The notes under the pieces: model-generated
Seen by the model: the letters and a program-made list of their open reading frames with translations, nothing else
The model's database searches: none
What the model was told of the DNA's origin: nothing
Made by a program: the position numbers and the translations under genes
Source of the DNA: Corynebacterium parakroppenstedtii
GTDB taxonomy: Bacteria; Actinomycetota; Actinomycetes; Mycobacteriales; Mycobacteriaceae
Assembly: GCF_019754935.1 (NCBI RefSeq)
Contig: NZ_JAGSOA010000001.1
Span: forward strand, 310,001 to 374,000
Length of the DNA: 64,000 nt
Direction: 5' to 3'
In this document: in pieces, positions 1 through 8,869 of the stretch
How positions within the stretch are numbered: position 1 is the stretch's first letter
How the letters are laid out: the number at the start of each line of letters is the position of its first letter

Positions 1-1
1 T

Positions 2-499
2 GGGTTGACGCTGTATAACGGCGCGGTGATTGCCGAGGTTCTTCGTTCGGGGATTGAGGCGCTCCCGAGCGGGCAATCTGAAGCCGCGTTGGCGCTGGGA
101 TTGACCCACCGGCAGACGATGCGAATCATCCTTCTTCCTCAGGCTGTGGCCTCGATGCTCCCCGCCTTGATTGCACAGATGGTGATTGCTCTCAAGGACT
201 CCGCATTGGGCTATCAGATCGGGTATGTGGAAGTGGTGAGGTCTGGCATTCAGTCGGCTTCGTATTACCGAAACTTCCTTGCGGCGCTCGTTGTTGTTGC
301 AGTGATCATGATTATCGTCAACATTGGGCTGACGAAGTTCGCGGAGCGAATCGAGCTTCAGCTGCGGGCTGGGCGTGCTCGGCGCAATATTGTGGCCCAT
401 GTTCCCCACCAGAAAGAACAGGGCGTGGAGACCAAGGATGAAGCCGTGGTCGACTGGCATGACCCGGCCCACCGCGATCTACGCAGCACTTTCGAATAG
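2..499 (+). CDS. gluD: Glutamate ABC transporter permease GluD, C-terminal part
   Basis: The frame is already open at the left edge, so only about 165 C-terminal residues are present and the true start lies outside the window. The protein is an amino-acid ABC permease of the HisM/GluD type: it contains the cytoplasmic EAA loop ([20 protein letters not shown]), which docks the ATPase, followed by a last hydrophobic membrane segment near residues 95-115. A charged cytoplasmic tail of about 50 residues follows. In corynebacteria the gluABCD glutamate uptake operon lies directly before recX-recA, and that placement together with the tail supports GluD. It converges on recX across a 31-base gap. 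Confidence 0.85.
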   Translation, partial: GLTLYNGAVIAEVLRSGIEALPSGQSEAALALGLTHRQTMRIILLPQAVASMLPALIAQMVIALKDSALGYQIGYVEVVRSGIQSASYYRNFLAALVVVAVIMIIVNIGLTKFAERIELQLRAGRARRNIVAHVPHQKEQGVETKDEAVVDWHDPAHRDLRSTFE

Positions 500-530
500 T
501 TACAGCACGCTCTGAGGATTCTCGGCGGTG

Positions 531-1154
531 TTATTTCCCGTCGGGATCGCTGCTCAATTCGGTGATTCTCTCCTCTACGACGTCATGAGCGATCCGCTGT
601 GACATCCCCGCCGGAAAGCCTCGCCGTGCCAGCGCTGCGGCAATCCGTCGGAGATGGGCATATTGTTCTTTCCGATCGGCGGGAGCCGTCCGAATCCGTC
701 GAGCGCGATCTTCGGCAACGCGACGAGCTAATTCCTGTTCATCGTCGTCACTGACCTCGGCTAGTGCATGATCGCAGTCGGAATCGGAGACCCCTTTTCT
801 TCGGAGTTCTTCGCGCAGGACACGGCGAGATTTTCCCCGACGCGTTCTGCGTTGCCTCACCCATTCTTCGGCAAATCGGCGGTCATCAATCAGTCCGCCT
901 TCGGCAAGGTCGGCAATGACGGTATCCACGCTAGCCTGGGGAAACTCGGCATCGAGGAGACGATCCCTCAGTTCCTGCTCTGATCTAGCGCGGTGATCCA
1001 ACAGGCGCAATGCTCGCGATCTAACAGGTCGTACAGCATTTTCTTCTTGCGCAATAGATCTGCTGGTGTCCACGCGAGAGATGGCTTCACTGAGATGCCC
1101 GATAATGTCAGCGGTGGACTCAGCAGAGTTATCACTGTCACTGGACTTAGGCAT
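531..1154 (-). CDS. recX: RecA regulator RecX
   Basis: The 207-residue protein has the three-repeat helical RecX fold, with the typical phrase LLDHRARSEQELRDRL opening the first repeat and GLIDDRRFAEEWVRQR in the second. RecX binds RecA filaments and limits recombinase activity. An acidic, low-complexity N-terminal stretch of about 45 residues precedes the conserved part. The ATG start has an AAAGGG-like ribosome site about 18 bases upstream, which is rather far. The gene begins only 23 bases after the recA stop, so the two are almost certainly co-transcribed and co-induced after DNA damage. Confidence 0.93.
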   Translation of the reverse strand: MPKSSDSDNSAESTADIIGHLSEAISRVDTSRSIAQEENAVRPVRSRALRLLDHRARSEQELRDRLLDAEFPQASVDTVIADLAEGGLIDDRRFAEEWVRQRRTRRGKSRRVLREELRRKGVSDSDCDHALAEVSDDDEQELARRVAEDRARRIRTAPADRKEQYAHLRRIAAALARRGFPAGMSQRIAHDVVEERITELSSDPDGK

Positions 1155-1177
1155 CGCCTAATTTAGCCCTTTCGCAT

Positions 1178-2317
1178 CTATTCGTCGTCGTCATCGAAGT
1201 CCACATTCGGGACGACATCGATCGGATCGTCATCAGAGCTGGTGCTTTCTGACTCCGCCGCATCATCATCAGTGACATTCGCGTACGGCCCGACCTTCGC
1301 GGCCCTCATGATTTTATCTTCAATAGTCCCAGCCAGGTCACTATTATTCTTGAGATAATCGCGGACCTTTTCTTTACCCTGGCCGAGCTGTTCGCCTTCA
1401 TAGGTATACCAGGAGCCTGATTTCTTGATAATGCCGTAGTCCACGCCCAGGTCGATGATCGAACCCTCCCGCGAAATACCTTCGCCATAAAGGATGTCGA
1501 ACTCGGAAACCTTGAACGGCGGCGACACCTTGTTCTTGACAACTTTTAGTCGCGTCCGGTTACCAATGACGTCTTGGCCATCTTTCAGTGCCTGAATACG
1601 GCGAATATCACAGCGAACGGAAGCATAGAATTTCAGAGCCTTACCACCCGTGGTGGTTTCGGGCGACCCAAACATCACACCGATCTTTTCACGCAGCTGG
1701 TTGATGAAAATGGCGGTTGTGCCCGACTGAGACAGCGCGCCTGTCATCTTTCGAAGAGCCTGGCTCATCAAACGAGCCTGAAGCCCCACATGGCTATCGC
1801 CCATCTCACCATCAATTTCCGCCTTCGGGGTTAGTGCAGCCACCGAGTCGATGACGATGATGGCTAAAGCACCCGACCGGATGAGCATGTCGGCAATCTC
1901 CAAAGCCTGCTCACCTGTGTCTGGCTGCGCAACAAGCAGCGCATCGGTATCGACCCCGAGCTTACGGGCATATTCAGGATCCAGAGCGTGCTCAGCGTCG
2001 ATAAAAGCAGCAATGCCACCGTCTTTTTGAGCTTCAGCAATCGCGTGAAGAGCTACCGTGGTCTTACCTGACGATTCTGGGCCGTAAATTTCTACAACTC
2101 GGCCGCGGGGGAATCCACCAATCCCTAACGCAACGTTAATCGCAATGTTGCCTGATGAGATCGAGCTAATCGGAGGACGCTTATCATCCCCCAAACGCAT
2201 GACTGCGCCTTTACCAAAATCCTTTTCGATCTTCGCTAAAGCCGTGTCGAGGGCTTTCAGGCGTCCGTCGCCACTAGTCTGATTTGTTTTCTTTTTCGTT
2301 GCAGTTTTACCTGCCAT
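1178..2317 (-). CDS. recA: Recombinase RecA
   Basis: This is the DNA strand-exchange ATPase and SOS co-protease. The 379-residue product shows the Walker A motif GPESSGKTT, the Walker B region [11 protein letters not shown] and the DNA-binding loop region [22 protein letters not shown], which identify it securely. The tail is acidic (SDDDPIDVV...DDDDE), as usual. The frame is open 17 codons further upstream, but the ATG at 2317 ([10 protein letters not shown]) matches the family start and has GAAGGA about 11 bases upstream, so it was chosen. There is no intein. A LexA-like box lies about 230 bases upstream, and recX follows in the same operon. Confidence 0.97.
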   Translation of the reverse strand: MAGKTATKKKTNQTSGDGRLKALDTALAKIEKDFGKGAVMRLGDDKRPPISSISSGNIAINVALGIGGFPRGRVVEIYGPESSGKTTVALHAIAEAQKDGGIAAFIDAEHALDPEYARKLGVDTDALLVAQPDTGEQALEIADMLIRSGALAIIVIDSVAALTPKAEIDGEMGDSHVGLQARLMSQALRKMTGALSQSGTTAIFINQLREKIGVMFGSPETTTGGKALKFYASVRCDIRRIQALKDGQDVIGNRTRLKVVKNKVSPPFKVSEFDILYGEGISREGSIIDLGVDYGIIKKSGSWYTYEGEQLGQGKEKVRDYLKNNSDLAGTIEDKIMRAAKVGPYANVTDDDAAESESTSSDDDPIDVVPNVDFDDDDE

Positions 2318-2660
2318 TGTCCACCAATCCTTCATCGAAGTCAGAGCACTACTGCTGGTATCTAGCAACCTGACCTAACAACACAACATCTACCTGATGA
2401 CAGCCACTCGCCCGGTCACAGCACAATACGTTCTCAAACCAGCATGACTGTCCTCATCACACGGAATAGACGATGTTACTCCGGTTCTGGTTCCAAGATA
2501 GAGAATATTCTGGCGTCGGACACGGCAACACCGCTCTTCATCATACGCAAACGTATGTTCGATTCAAAACGCCGCCGCCCATCGCCTAGCTCTCAGCCGT
2601 GAGCCATTATCAACGTTCATTCGCCGAGCAATACTAGTGTTAGCCATACTTTTTATTACG
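2318..2660. other. Divergent recA/bioY intergenic region
   Basis: The 343 non-coding bases between the recA and bioY starts hold promoters for both directions. I see the LexA-like box at 2547-2562 and a -10-like CATACT at 2645-2650, ten bases before the bioY ATG. I see no riboswitch, no small gene with a ribosome binding site and no repeat. Confidence 0.6.
2547..2562 (-). promoter_or_regulatory. LexA (SOS) box upstream of recA
   Basis: Read on the minus strand the sequence is TCGAACATACGTTTGC. It has one perfect TCGAAC half-site and a degenerate second half compared with the actinobacterial SOS consensus TCGAAC-N4-GTTCGA. It lies in the divergent recA/bioY region about 230 bases upstream of recA. 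That is far for direct repression from the start codon, but fits a long recA leader. No experimental support is available from sequence alone. Confidence 0.6.
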
Positions 2661-3296
2661 ATGTCAGCTATGGGTGATAAAGCACATAACGCTGGTTCTA
2701 CCTCCACCTCTGCTCCCCACCAGCAATCATCACGCCGATCTTCATGGGGGAGCCGTGACGTCGCATATGTAGCAGTCTTTGCCGCACTCTTCATAGCCAT
2801 GGCCTTCGTCTCTATCCCGATAGGAGTGGCCGGCGTTCCTATTGTCATGCAGAACGCAATCGCGATTATGGCCGGAATGATTCTCGGACGACGCCGCGGA
2901 ACAGCTGTCATTGGGCTTGTGCTTATTCTCGGCCTTATCGGTCTACCGGTACTTGCAGGTGGACGATCTGCACTGTCGGCTTTTGCTGGCGTTAGCGGCG
3001 GATATGTTATTGGCTACCTTATTTCGGCATGGGTATGTGGCGCGATCGCAGAAATAACTCCGCGTCGCCGACCACTCCAGACGATTCTCTTTGTCATTGT
3101 CAGCGTGCTCGGAATTTTCGTCCAGTACTTTTTTGGCGCTATATGGATGGTTGTCATCAAAGGCTTTAGCCTGAAGGCAGCATTGACAAGCCAACTCGCC
3201 TTTATTGGCCCCGACCTGGTGAAAATGATTGTTGTCGGACTCATTGCTTCGGGAGTCGCGGCTGCTTTCCCTCGTTTACTACCCGAACCTCGCTAA
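2661..3296 (+). CDS. bioY: Biotin ECF transporter substrate-binding protein BioY
   Basis: This is the membrane S-component that binds biotin and works with BioM and BioN. The product (about 211 residues) has five to six hydrophobic segments and the BioY hallmarks GVPIVMQNAIAIMAGMILGRRRG and LPVLAGGRSAL. The frame is open upstream to a GTG at 2637. ATG 2661 or 2670 is more likely because a CATACT -10-like hexamer ends 10 bases before 2661 and no ribosome binding site is present, which would give a leaderless or near-leaderless mRNA. The stop codon overlaps the bioM start (TAATG), so the three bio genes form one operon. Confidence 0.92.
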   Translation: MSAMGDKAHNAGSTSTSAPHQQSSRRSSWGSRDVAYVAVFAALFIAMAFVSIPIGVAGVPIVMQNAIAIMAGMILGRRRGTAVIGLVLILGLIGLPVLAGGRSALSAFAGVSGGYVIGYLISAWVCGAIAEITPRRRPLQTILFVIVSVLGIFVQYFFGAIWMVVIKGFSLKAALTSQLAFIGPDLVKMIVVGLIASGVAAAFPRLLPEPR

Positions 3297-4024
3297 TGAA
3301 TGCATCCGTCACCCCACCCGTTATTCAGTTCGACAATGTCACAGTGGCTTTTGATGAACGCACAATTCTCAATGACATCTCCGTTGAACTTTCAGAACGA
3401 CGAATAGCCATTATCGGAGCAAACGGATCCGGAAAATCCACCTTCGTGCGCATGATTAACGGGTTGGGAACGCCAGATAACGGAACAGTCACCGTTAACG
3501 GGCTCAATCCTCAAACCGACGGCCGCGATGTCAGAAAAAAGGTGGGATTTGTTTTCTCCGACGCTGAAAATCAAATATTGATGCCGACGGTGTATGAAGA
3601 TATCGAGTTTTCTTTACGAAATATACGTGTAGATGGCCATCGCCTTTTTCGTCGTGAAAAGAACGATCGTGTCATGGCGATGCTCAGCCGGTTTGGGTTG
3701 GATAAACGTGCACAGGCATCGCCGTATCGGTTATCCGGTGGCGAAAAGCAAATGCTGGCACTGGCCGCGGTGCTCATCGGGCAACCACTGACAATTATTG
3801 CCGACGAACCAACAACGCTTCTTGATCTATCCAACAGGCTCAAACTTGGACGCTTGTTCGATAGCCTCCCCCAACAATTAATTGTTGCTACCCACGACTT
3901 AGATTTTGTGTCCGATTACGACCGTGCACTCTGGATTGATGGTGGCCGCATCCGGGCGGATGGGCCCGCGAATGAAGTGTGTCGAACATACGAGGAAGCA
4001 ATGCTCGCTAGGGACCAAGCCTGA
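3296..4024 (+). CDS. bioM: Biotin ECF transporter ATPase BioM
   Basis: ABC-type ATPase (A-component) that powers biotin uptake. The 242 residues contain Walker A GANGSGKST near residue 38, the signature LSGGEKQML near 143, Walker B TIIADEPTTLLDL near 163 and the switch histidine in VATHDLDFV. Its start overlaps the bioY stop by one base, and bioN follows after five bases. A dedicated bioM and bioN next to bioY, rather than shared ecf genes elsewhere, is the standard BioMNY arrangement of corynebacteria, so biotin is the confident substrate. Confidence 0.94.
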   Translation: MNASVTPPVIQFDNVTVAFDERTILNDISVELSERRIAIIGANGSGKSTFVRMINGLGTPDNGTVTVNGLNPQTDGRDVRKKVGFVFSDAENQILMPTVYEDIEFSLRNIRVDGHRLFRREKNDRVMAMLSRFGLDKRAQASPYRLSGGEKQMLALAAVLIGQPLTIIADEPTTLLDLSNRLKLGRLFDSLPQQLIVATHDLDFVSDYDRALWIDGGRIRADGPANEVCRTYEEAMLARDQA

Positions 4025-4029
4025 CAAAA

Positions 4030-4737
4030 ATGAAGAACAAAAGTAATTCTCGTACTCCCCGACAGTGGTTGACTATGCCTCTCGGCCATTATGTGGATAA
4101 AAATACCGTCGTCCACCGGCTCAAACCCACCACGAAGATCGTATTCATTATGGTCATGGTGGTAATCATCACGGTCCTGTCACGGACGGTCGGGAGCCAC
4201 GTCACCACACTCGGCCTAGCGATTCTCGGGATTGAAGTCCTCGTGACTGTGGGCGTGTTTGTCCTCGCTCGCATCCCGTTCAGCGTTGCGACATCACAGT
4301 TACTGCCCGTGATCCCTGTTCTTGCGTTTATCACCGTATTTCAGGCTTGGAGCGCGGGATGGTGGTCGGCTCTGTCACTGGCCACATCATTGTTGGTCAG
4401 CGTAGCTCTGGCATTAATTTTGACTCTGACAACGCGAATCGGCGACATGATCGAGTCGCTTGACCGAGCTCTCCGCCCCCTTGCCCGTTTTCACGTCCCT
4501 GTGAACGCAATCAGCGTGGCCATTGCCATCACTATCCGCCTGATCCCCCTCCAGATGGAAAATATCCGCGTGGTCATTGAAGCTCGCCGTGCTCGATCCT
4601 CACGGGGGCTACGTGCCTTCGCTTTGCCGGTGGTTATCCATTCGATTCGACGTGCCGAAGCAATGGGAGAAGCCTTAGGAAGTCGCGGATTTGACGACTG
4701 GGATCCGACGGCGCCCGAGTATGACTCTCAGGAGTAG
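4030..4737 (+). CDS. bioN: Biotin ECF transporter transmembrane protein BioN
   Basis: T-component that couples BioM to BioY. The 235-residue protein has several hydrophobic segments and the EcfT coupling helix motif ARRARSSRG near residue 187, followed by a second Ala-Arg-type motif around SIRRAEAMGEAL. It starts five bases after bioM and ends the operon. It converges on pspA across a 61-base gap that carries a terminator hairpin. Confidence 0.92.
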   Translation: MKNKSNSRTPRQWLTMPLGHYVDKNTVVHRLKPTTKIVFIMVMVVIITVLSRTVGSHVTTLGLAILGIEVLVTVGVFVLARIPFSVATSQLLPVIPVLAFITVFQAWSAGWWSALSLATSLLVSVALALILTLTTRIGDMIESLDRALRPLARFHVPVNAISVAIAITIRLIPLQMENIRVVIEARRARSSRGLRAFALPVVIHSIRRAEAMGEALGSRGFDDWDPTAPEYDSQE

Positions 4738-4743
4738 GCACTG

Positions 4744-4777
4744 AAAAAGCGCGGTAGCGACCCCCTCACTACCGCGC
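4744..4777 (-). terminator. Terminator between pspA and bioN
   Basis: A perfect 9-bp stem, GCGCGGTAG (4749-4757) with CTACCGCGC (4769-4777), and an 11-base loop. Five A residues at 4744-4748 give a TTTTT tail on the minus strand, so it is a classical intrinsic terminator for pspA. It may also stop bioN transcripts, though without a T tract on that side. Confidence 0.85.
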
Positions 4778-4798
4778 CTATCAACGTAGCTATGTAGA

Positions 4799-5713
4799 CT
4801 AGTTCCCTTCGCGTAACTGCCGCAGCTTCTCAGCCACTGCATCCTGCGAGACATCGTCGCCGCCCTGGGAAGAGCGAGTAAATTCCCCATGAACGGAATT
4901 ATCAATATCGCTACCGTTTTGGGGCGACTGCTCCAGTGACCGCTGGGAGGAACCGGCAATGCTGCGGTCAGCGTTAGCCCCAGAGCGCCCACCGTTATTC
5001 ATCGACGCACGAATTTCTTCCAAGCGAGAGTGCCCTGCCATCTGCACGCTGGCCTGCTGCACCTCTACCATGCGGTTTTCAACTGAATTCTCCGCCAGTT
5101 CCGCCCGTCCCAAAGCATTTGAGTAACGCTTCTCGATCTTGTCCCGCACCTGGTCCAGGTTCGGCGAATCGTCGTTGGCGGTCAGCTTGTTCATCGAGGA
5201 GATAGAATCGGCAACTTTCTCCTGCATCTTGGCCTGCTCTAGCTGGCTCAAGAGCTTCGTGCGCTCCTCAGTCTTTTGCTTCAAGGCCATCGCATTGCGT
5301 TCAACCGCGGCTTTCGCCTGCTGAGCTTGCTGTAGAGCCTGATCATGGAGCTGCTTGAGATCTTCTACCGACTGCTCTGTCGTCACCAATTGCGCGGCAA
5401 AAGCCTCCGCTGCATTTTCGTATTCGACAGCCTTCGATGAATTACCTTCACTCCGGGCTTTATCCGCTAATGACAGAGCCTGGCGGGTATTGCCCTGCAG
5501 CTTTTCCACCTCTGCCAGCTGTCGGTTAAGTTTCATTTCCAGTTGACGCTGGTTGCCAATGACAGCTGCGGCCTGTTTCGAGAGTTCCTGGTGTTGTTCC
5601 TTCGCAGCCTGAATGGACTGCTCAATTTGTACTTTCGGATCAGCCTTCTCTTCGATCTTGTTGTCGAAGAGAGCCATCAAGTACTTCCACCCTTTTGAAA
5701 ACGGGTTCGCCAT
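4799..5713 (-). CDS. pspA: PspA/IM30 family membrane-stress protein
   Basis: A 304-residue PspA/VIPP1-type protein, predicted to be almost entirely helical coiled coil between residues 25 and 230. It starts with the family phrase [21 protein letters not shown] and continues with [22 protein letters not shown]. Such proteins coat stressed cytoplasmic membranes. The C-terminal 70 residues are Ser/Asn/Gly-rich and low complexity. Immediate upstream neighbours on the same strand are clgR, cinA and pgsA, so it probably belongs to the ClgR-linked envelope-stress group (in mycobacteria ClgR controls pspA). The AAAGG upstream is 14 bases from the ATG, farther than ideal. Confidence 0.9.
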   Translation of the reverse strand: MANPFSKGWKYLMALFDNKIEEKADPKVQIEQSIQAAKEQHQELSKQAAAVIGNQRQLEMKLNRQLAEVEKLQGNTRQALSLADKARSEGNSSKAVEYENAAEAFAAQLVTTEQSVEDLKQLHDQALQQAQQAKAAVERNAMALKQKTEERTKLLSQLEQAKMQEKVADSISSMNKLTANDDSPNLDQVRDKIEKRYSNALGRAELAENSVENRMVEVQQASVQMAGHSRLEEIRASMNNGGRSGANADRSIAGSSQRSLEQSPQNGSDIDNSVHGEFTRSSQGGDDVSQDAVAEKLRQLREGN

Positions 5714-5815
5714 CGTGAAAACCGGGACCTTTCTACACAGAGCTGCTCAGCAACCGATGCTGACAATAACAACGTGGATGAACAACAAGGATGGCACAGA
5801 GCACGTGGATGACTA

Positions 5816-6268
5816 CTACACGGTGGCGTCGAGCTCGTGCCTGAAATCAACTGCTTCCGCCTCCAGGGCCATAATGCTAATGCACTCCAGAAGAACATCT
5901 GAAACGCGGACTCCAAGAGCATGGCAGACAGAGGCTAAGAGTTCAGACGACACTTCTTTACGGCCACGTTCAATCTCTGACAGGTAACCGGGGCTCACCG
6001 ACGCAACATCCGATAGCTCCCTGAGCGTCATCGACGCACGAACACGGAAAGCTCGGAGCGCCTCACCCAGCGTCTCACGCAGGAGAGGTTCAGGTGTCCC
6101 GGCCGACGAACCGATAGCGCCGTCGAGAGGGTTCTCACTGTCATGGCGGAGTACGGGGCTATTGCCCTGTGATTGATGGTGCGGAAAAAGAGCAGGATTA
6201 TCTAGAACGGTGGTCTGAGTTCTCATCACTGTGTGTAACGAATCTTTGCCCACTTTTGTTCCCATCAT
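5816..6268 (-). CDS. clgR: Stress-response transcriptional activator ClgR
   Basis: XRE-type helix-turn-helix regulator that activates clp protease and other stress genes in actinobacteria. The DNA-binding region TLRELSDVASVSPGYLSEIERGRKEVSSELL is diagnostic. At 150 residues it is longer than usual: about 60 extra N-terminal residues precede LLRETLGEALRAF. Either this protein has a real extension or the true start is one of the later start codons, for example the Met at residue 15. I kept the ATG at 6268 because no better ribosome site was seen. It lies between cinA (34 bases upstream) and pspA. Confidence 0.88.
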   Translation of the reverse strand: MMGTKVGKDSLHTVMRTQTTVLDNPALFPHHQSQGNSPVLRHDSENPLDGAIGSSAGTPEPLLRETLGEALRAFRVRASMTLRELSDVASVSPGYLSEIERGRKEVSSELLASVCHALGVRVSDVLLECISIMALEAEAVDFRHELDATV

Positions 6269-6302
6269 TGCTATTTTCTATCGACGCTGTTTTCCGTCGA
6301 CG

Positions 6303-6911
6303 CTATTTCCCAACGACATCGAATTCCGCTAACCAATCGCTGCACGAAGATAACGCCGCAGATACAGACAAGCGTCGAATCGTCTCACGATCTCCACCGA
6401 TAAGGATATCCGACGTAGCTCGTTTATCTGCATAATTGTGGCGAAAAAGCACATTACCAGCAAGCTGTGCCGTGGCTTTTGTGCCATCAGCGGTGCCAAT
6501 GAATACTTGTCCCACCGGCTTGCCCTCTTGAGGCTCCGGCCCGGCAACGCCAGTCAGGGCGACCCCGAGCGTGGCCCCGCATGCCTCGCGGATATGAGCA
6601 GCTAAGTACCGCGCGGTGGTTGGTGCCACTGCCCCGTCGGCGTCGAGGACGTCACGGGGTACTCCACCAAGGCTCGCTTTAAGCTCTGTCGCATACACGA
6701 CGATGCCACCACGTAAGACGGCCGACGCGCCGGGCACGGTCGCTACCGTCGCACTCAACAAACCGGCTGTTAACGATTCTGCACACGCAATAGTCACGCC
6801 CGCGGACGAAAAGCCGTGGACGACGCGTCGGGCGGCCTCAGACAGCTCATCATCGGTAGGGCGAGCGAGCTCAATAGCACTTTGAGGTGCAGATTTTGGC
6901 ACCTGGACCAC
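6303..6911 (-). CDS. cinA: CinA C-terminal domain protein (nicotinamide-nucleotide amidohydrolase family)
   Basis: A 202-residue stand-alone CinA C-terminal domain, related to PncC, which deamidates nicotinamide mononucleotide; there is no N-terminal MoCF-like domain. The conserved phrases are CAESLTAGLLSATVATVPGAS, GGIVVYATELKASLG and GVALTGVAGPEP. The start is GTG at 6911 with GGATGGAAAG just upstream. It sits 41 bases after pgsA and 34 before clgR, the usual pgsA-cinA-clgR order of actinobacteria. Whether this short form is an active amidohydrolase is not shown by the sequence. Confidence 0.9.
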   Translation of the reverse strand: MVQVPKSAPQSAIELARPTDDELSEAARRVVHGFSSAGVTIACAESLTAGLLSATVATVPGASAVLRGGIVVYATELKASLGGVPRDVLDADGAVAPTTARYLAAHIREACGATLGVALTGVAGPEPQEGKPVGQVFIGTADGTKATAQLAGNVLFRHNYADKRATSDILIGGDRETIRRLSVSAALSSCSDWLAEFDVVGK

Positions 6912-6952
6912 TTCTTTCCATCCACTAGCGGATGAGTATGACTATCGCGCGA

Positions 6953-7630
6953 CTACGCCGACGTCGTCGCAGATGATGCTGCTCGTGATTGCCGCGAATC
7001 GAGCAAATATTGAATACCGGTCACCACGGTGACGATGACCGCAGCGGCCATGACGATACCGGTGAGCCAGTCGGTCCATCCCGGCAGAGGCATGAGGAAC
7101 AAGCTGACGGCTAGCGACTGTAGCGCCGTCTTCAGCTTCCCGCCCTTAGATGCAGGAACCACTAGCCCGCGGTGAAGCATCGCCATTCGCCACAGGGTGA
7201 TACCAATCTCGCGGATCACGATCAGGCAGGTCACCCACCACCACAGGTGGCCAATGATATTTAGCCCCACCAGTGCAGAGATCATGAGGGCCTTGTCGGC
7301 AATGGGATCCGCAATCTTGCCAAAGTCGGTGATGAGGTTACGTGATCTAGCTAGTCGTCCGTCGACAAAGTCGGTGACCATGAGCGCGATAAACATAAGC
7401 AAGGCCAGCCAACGCGATGCAGCAGATTCTCCCCCGTTCCGGAGAAGGAGCCACACGAAAACGGGGATAAAGACGATGCGGATGACCGTGAGAACGTTGG
7501 CAATGTTCAGCAGTTTTGCGCTTTCTTGCGTGTGACGTGGAGCTGGCTGCGTGTAGTCACTCACCTCGTGGTTGTCACTCGCAGCTTCCGAAACCGTCGG
7601 CCCATGAGCCTTGTCGTCTGACGCGTTCAC
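6953..7630 (-). CDS. pgsA: CDP-diacylglycerol-glycerol-3-phosphate 3-phosphatidyltransferase
   Basis: Membrane enzyme that makes phosphatidylglycerophosphate, the precursor of phosphatidylglycerol and cardiolipin. The CDP-alcohol phosphotransferase signature D-G-x2-A-R-x8-G-x3-D-x3-D is intact as DGRLARSRNLITDFGKIADPIAD near residues 90-112. About 40 hydrophilic residues precede the first membrane segment. The start is a GTG at 7630. It opens the pgsA-cinA-clgR-pspA run. Substrate assignment to glycerol phosphate rather than inositol phosphate rests on neighbourhood and overall similarity. Confidence 0.88.
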   Translation of the reverse strand: MNASDDKAHGPTVSEAASDNHEVSDYTQPAPRHTQESAKLLNIANVLTVIRIVFIPVFVWLLLRNGGESAASRWLALLMFIALMVTDFVDGRLARSRNLITDFGKIADPIADKALMISALVGLNIIGHLWWWVTCLIVIREIGITLWRMAMLHRGLVVPASKGGKLKTALQSLAVSLFLMPLPGWTDWLTGIVMAAAVIVTVVTGIQYLLDSRQSRAASSATTSA

Positions 7631-7714
7631 ACTTAAACCTTACCGCTTACTACAACGATGAAACCGTTTTATCACCAAAATTGGTTAGCAGCCACCCGTA
7701 TCGTTCGACGGACC

Positions 7715-8737
7715 TCACATGCGATTACGGACGGAGATACCTCCGGCCTCACGATCCCGGCGATCCTTAATAACGCTCGCTACCACGGTCACGGTCAGCG
7801 TAACGACGATGACACCCAATGACAAAACTGTCGAGATTTCTGGGACGTGGACATCCTCACCGCCATTAATGAACGGCAGATTGTTCTCCTCCAAGGCGTG
7901 GAACAGGAGTTTCACGCCAATGAAGCCGAGGATGACCCCCAGTCCGTACGGAAGATAGACCAGACGCTCCAAGAGGCCGTCGAGCAAGAAGTACATCTGA
8001 CGAAGCCCCATGAGGGCAAAGACGTTGGTCGTGAACACGATGTAGGGTTCCTGGGTCAAGCCATAAATCGCGGGAATGGAGTCCAGGGCAAAGAGAAGGT
8101 CGATAGCACCGAGGGTCACCAGCGCCAGCAGCATCGGCGTAACCATGCGCTTGCCGTCCACTTTTGCCACCATTTTGTGGCCAACGAACTCGGACGACAC
8201 CGGGACAAAGCGGCGGAGCGTCCGAACCACAAACATGTCATCAACATCGGTTTCTGGCGCGTCGCGGACTTCGTCGACCACCAATTTGATGGCCGTGTAC
8301 AGCATGAAGATACCGAATAAATAGAAGATATCCGACCACGCATTAATCGCCGCAGCACCCAAAGCGATGAAAATACCGCGAAAGACGATCGCCAGCGCGA
8401 TGCCATAGGCCAGGACTTTTTGTTGCAACTCTCGCGGAACTTTAAACGAGCTGATAATTAGGGCGAAGATGAAGAGATTATCGATGCTCAAGCTCAGCTC
8501 GGTGAAGTATCCAGAGAAAAACTCAAGCCCGTGCTTGTGCGGATCCCCCGGGGCCGGCCAGGACACCCACAAGAAGATCCCAAATATCGTGGCCAGACCA
8601 ACGTACATGCCCAACCACAAGCCAGCTTCTTTCATGCTGGGTGTGTGGTCCCGCCGGACGTGCCCGACGAAATCGACCAACAAAATTCCAACGAGGACGA
8701 CGATTGTGATCGCCCACGTTAACCCATCTACATGCAT
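7715..8737 (-). CDS. terC: TerC family integral membrane protein, riboswitch-controlled
   Basis: A 340-residue membrane protein with eight or nine hydrophobic segments and the TerC hallmarks ELSLSIDNLFIFALI (acidic residues in the membrane) and LFALDSIPAIYGLTQEP. Members of this family (Alx, YkoY, MeeF/MeeY) export or handle Mn2+, often to supply exported metalloenzymes; older tellurium-resistance naming is historical. The ATG is preceded five bases upstream by a perfect GGAGGT, which is part of a hairpin. A yybP-ykoY manganese aptamer lies further upstream. This makes manganese homeostasis the best functional guess. ftsK lies upstream on the same strand, 346 bases away. Confidence 0.9.
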   Translation of the reverse strand: MHVDGLTWAITIVVLVGILLVDFVGHVRRDHTPSMKEAGLWLGMYVGLATIFGIFLWVSWPAPGDPHKHGLEFFSGYFTELSLSIDNLFIFALIISSFKVPRELQQKVLAYGIALAIVFRGIFIALGAAAINAWSDIFYLFGIFMLYTAIKLVVDEVRDAPETDVDDMFVVRTLRRFVPVSSEFVGHKMVAKVDGKRMVTPMLLALVTLGAIDLLFALDSIPAIYGLTQEPYIVFTTNVFALMGLRQMYFLLDGLLERLVYLPYGLGVILGFIGVKLLFHALEENNLPFINGGEDVHVPEISTVLSLGVIVVTLTVTVVASVIKDRRDREAGGISVRNRM

Positions 8738-8742
8738 TAAAT

Positions 8743-8774
8743 ACCTCCGGTCGTCATTACCAAAGACCGGAGGT
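8743..8774 (-). promoter_or_regulatory. Hairpin sequestering the terC ribosome binding site
   Basis: Perfect 10-bp inverted repeat, ACCTCCGGTC (8743-8752) and GACCGGAGGT (8765-8774), with a 12-base loop. On the terC mRNA the 3' arm contains the whole GGAGGT Shine-Dalgarno sequence, five bases before the ATG, so the hairpin should block translation when formed. There is no T tract after it, so translational rather than transcriptional control is expected. It is the likely expression platform of the upstream aptamer. Confidence 0.8.
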
Positions 8775-8869
8775 CTTTCCCACTAGGCTCACCACAACAT
8801 CGATAATTGACAACCACGCGGACGCACCGCCTTCTGTCTTACACAGAAAGCCGTGTGCCCTCGGCTGAT

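Noticed and set aside
2608-2619. TGAACGTTGATA resembling a BioQ operator upstream of bioY
   Set aside because: Only one half-site of TGAAC-N3-GTTAC is present; the second half is too degenerate to call.
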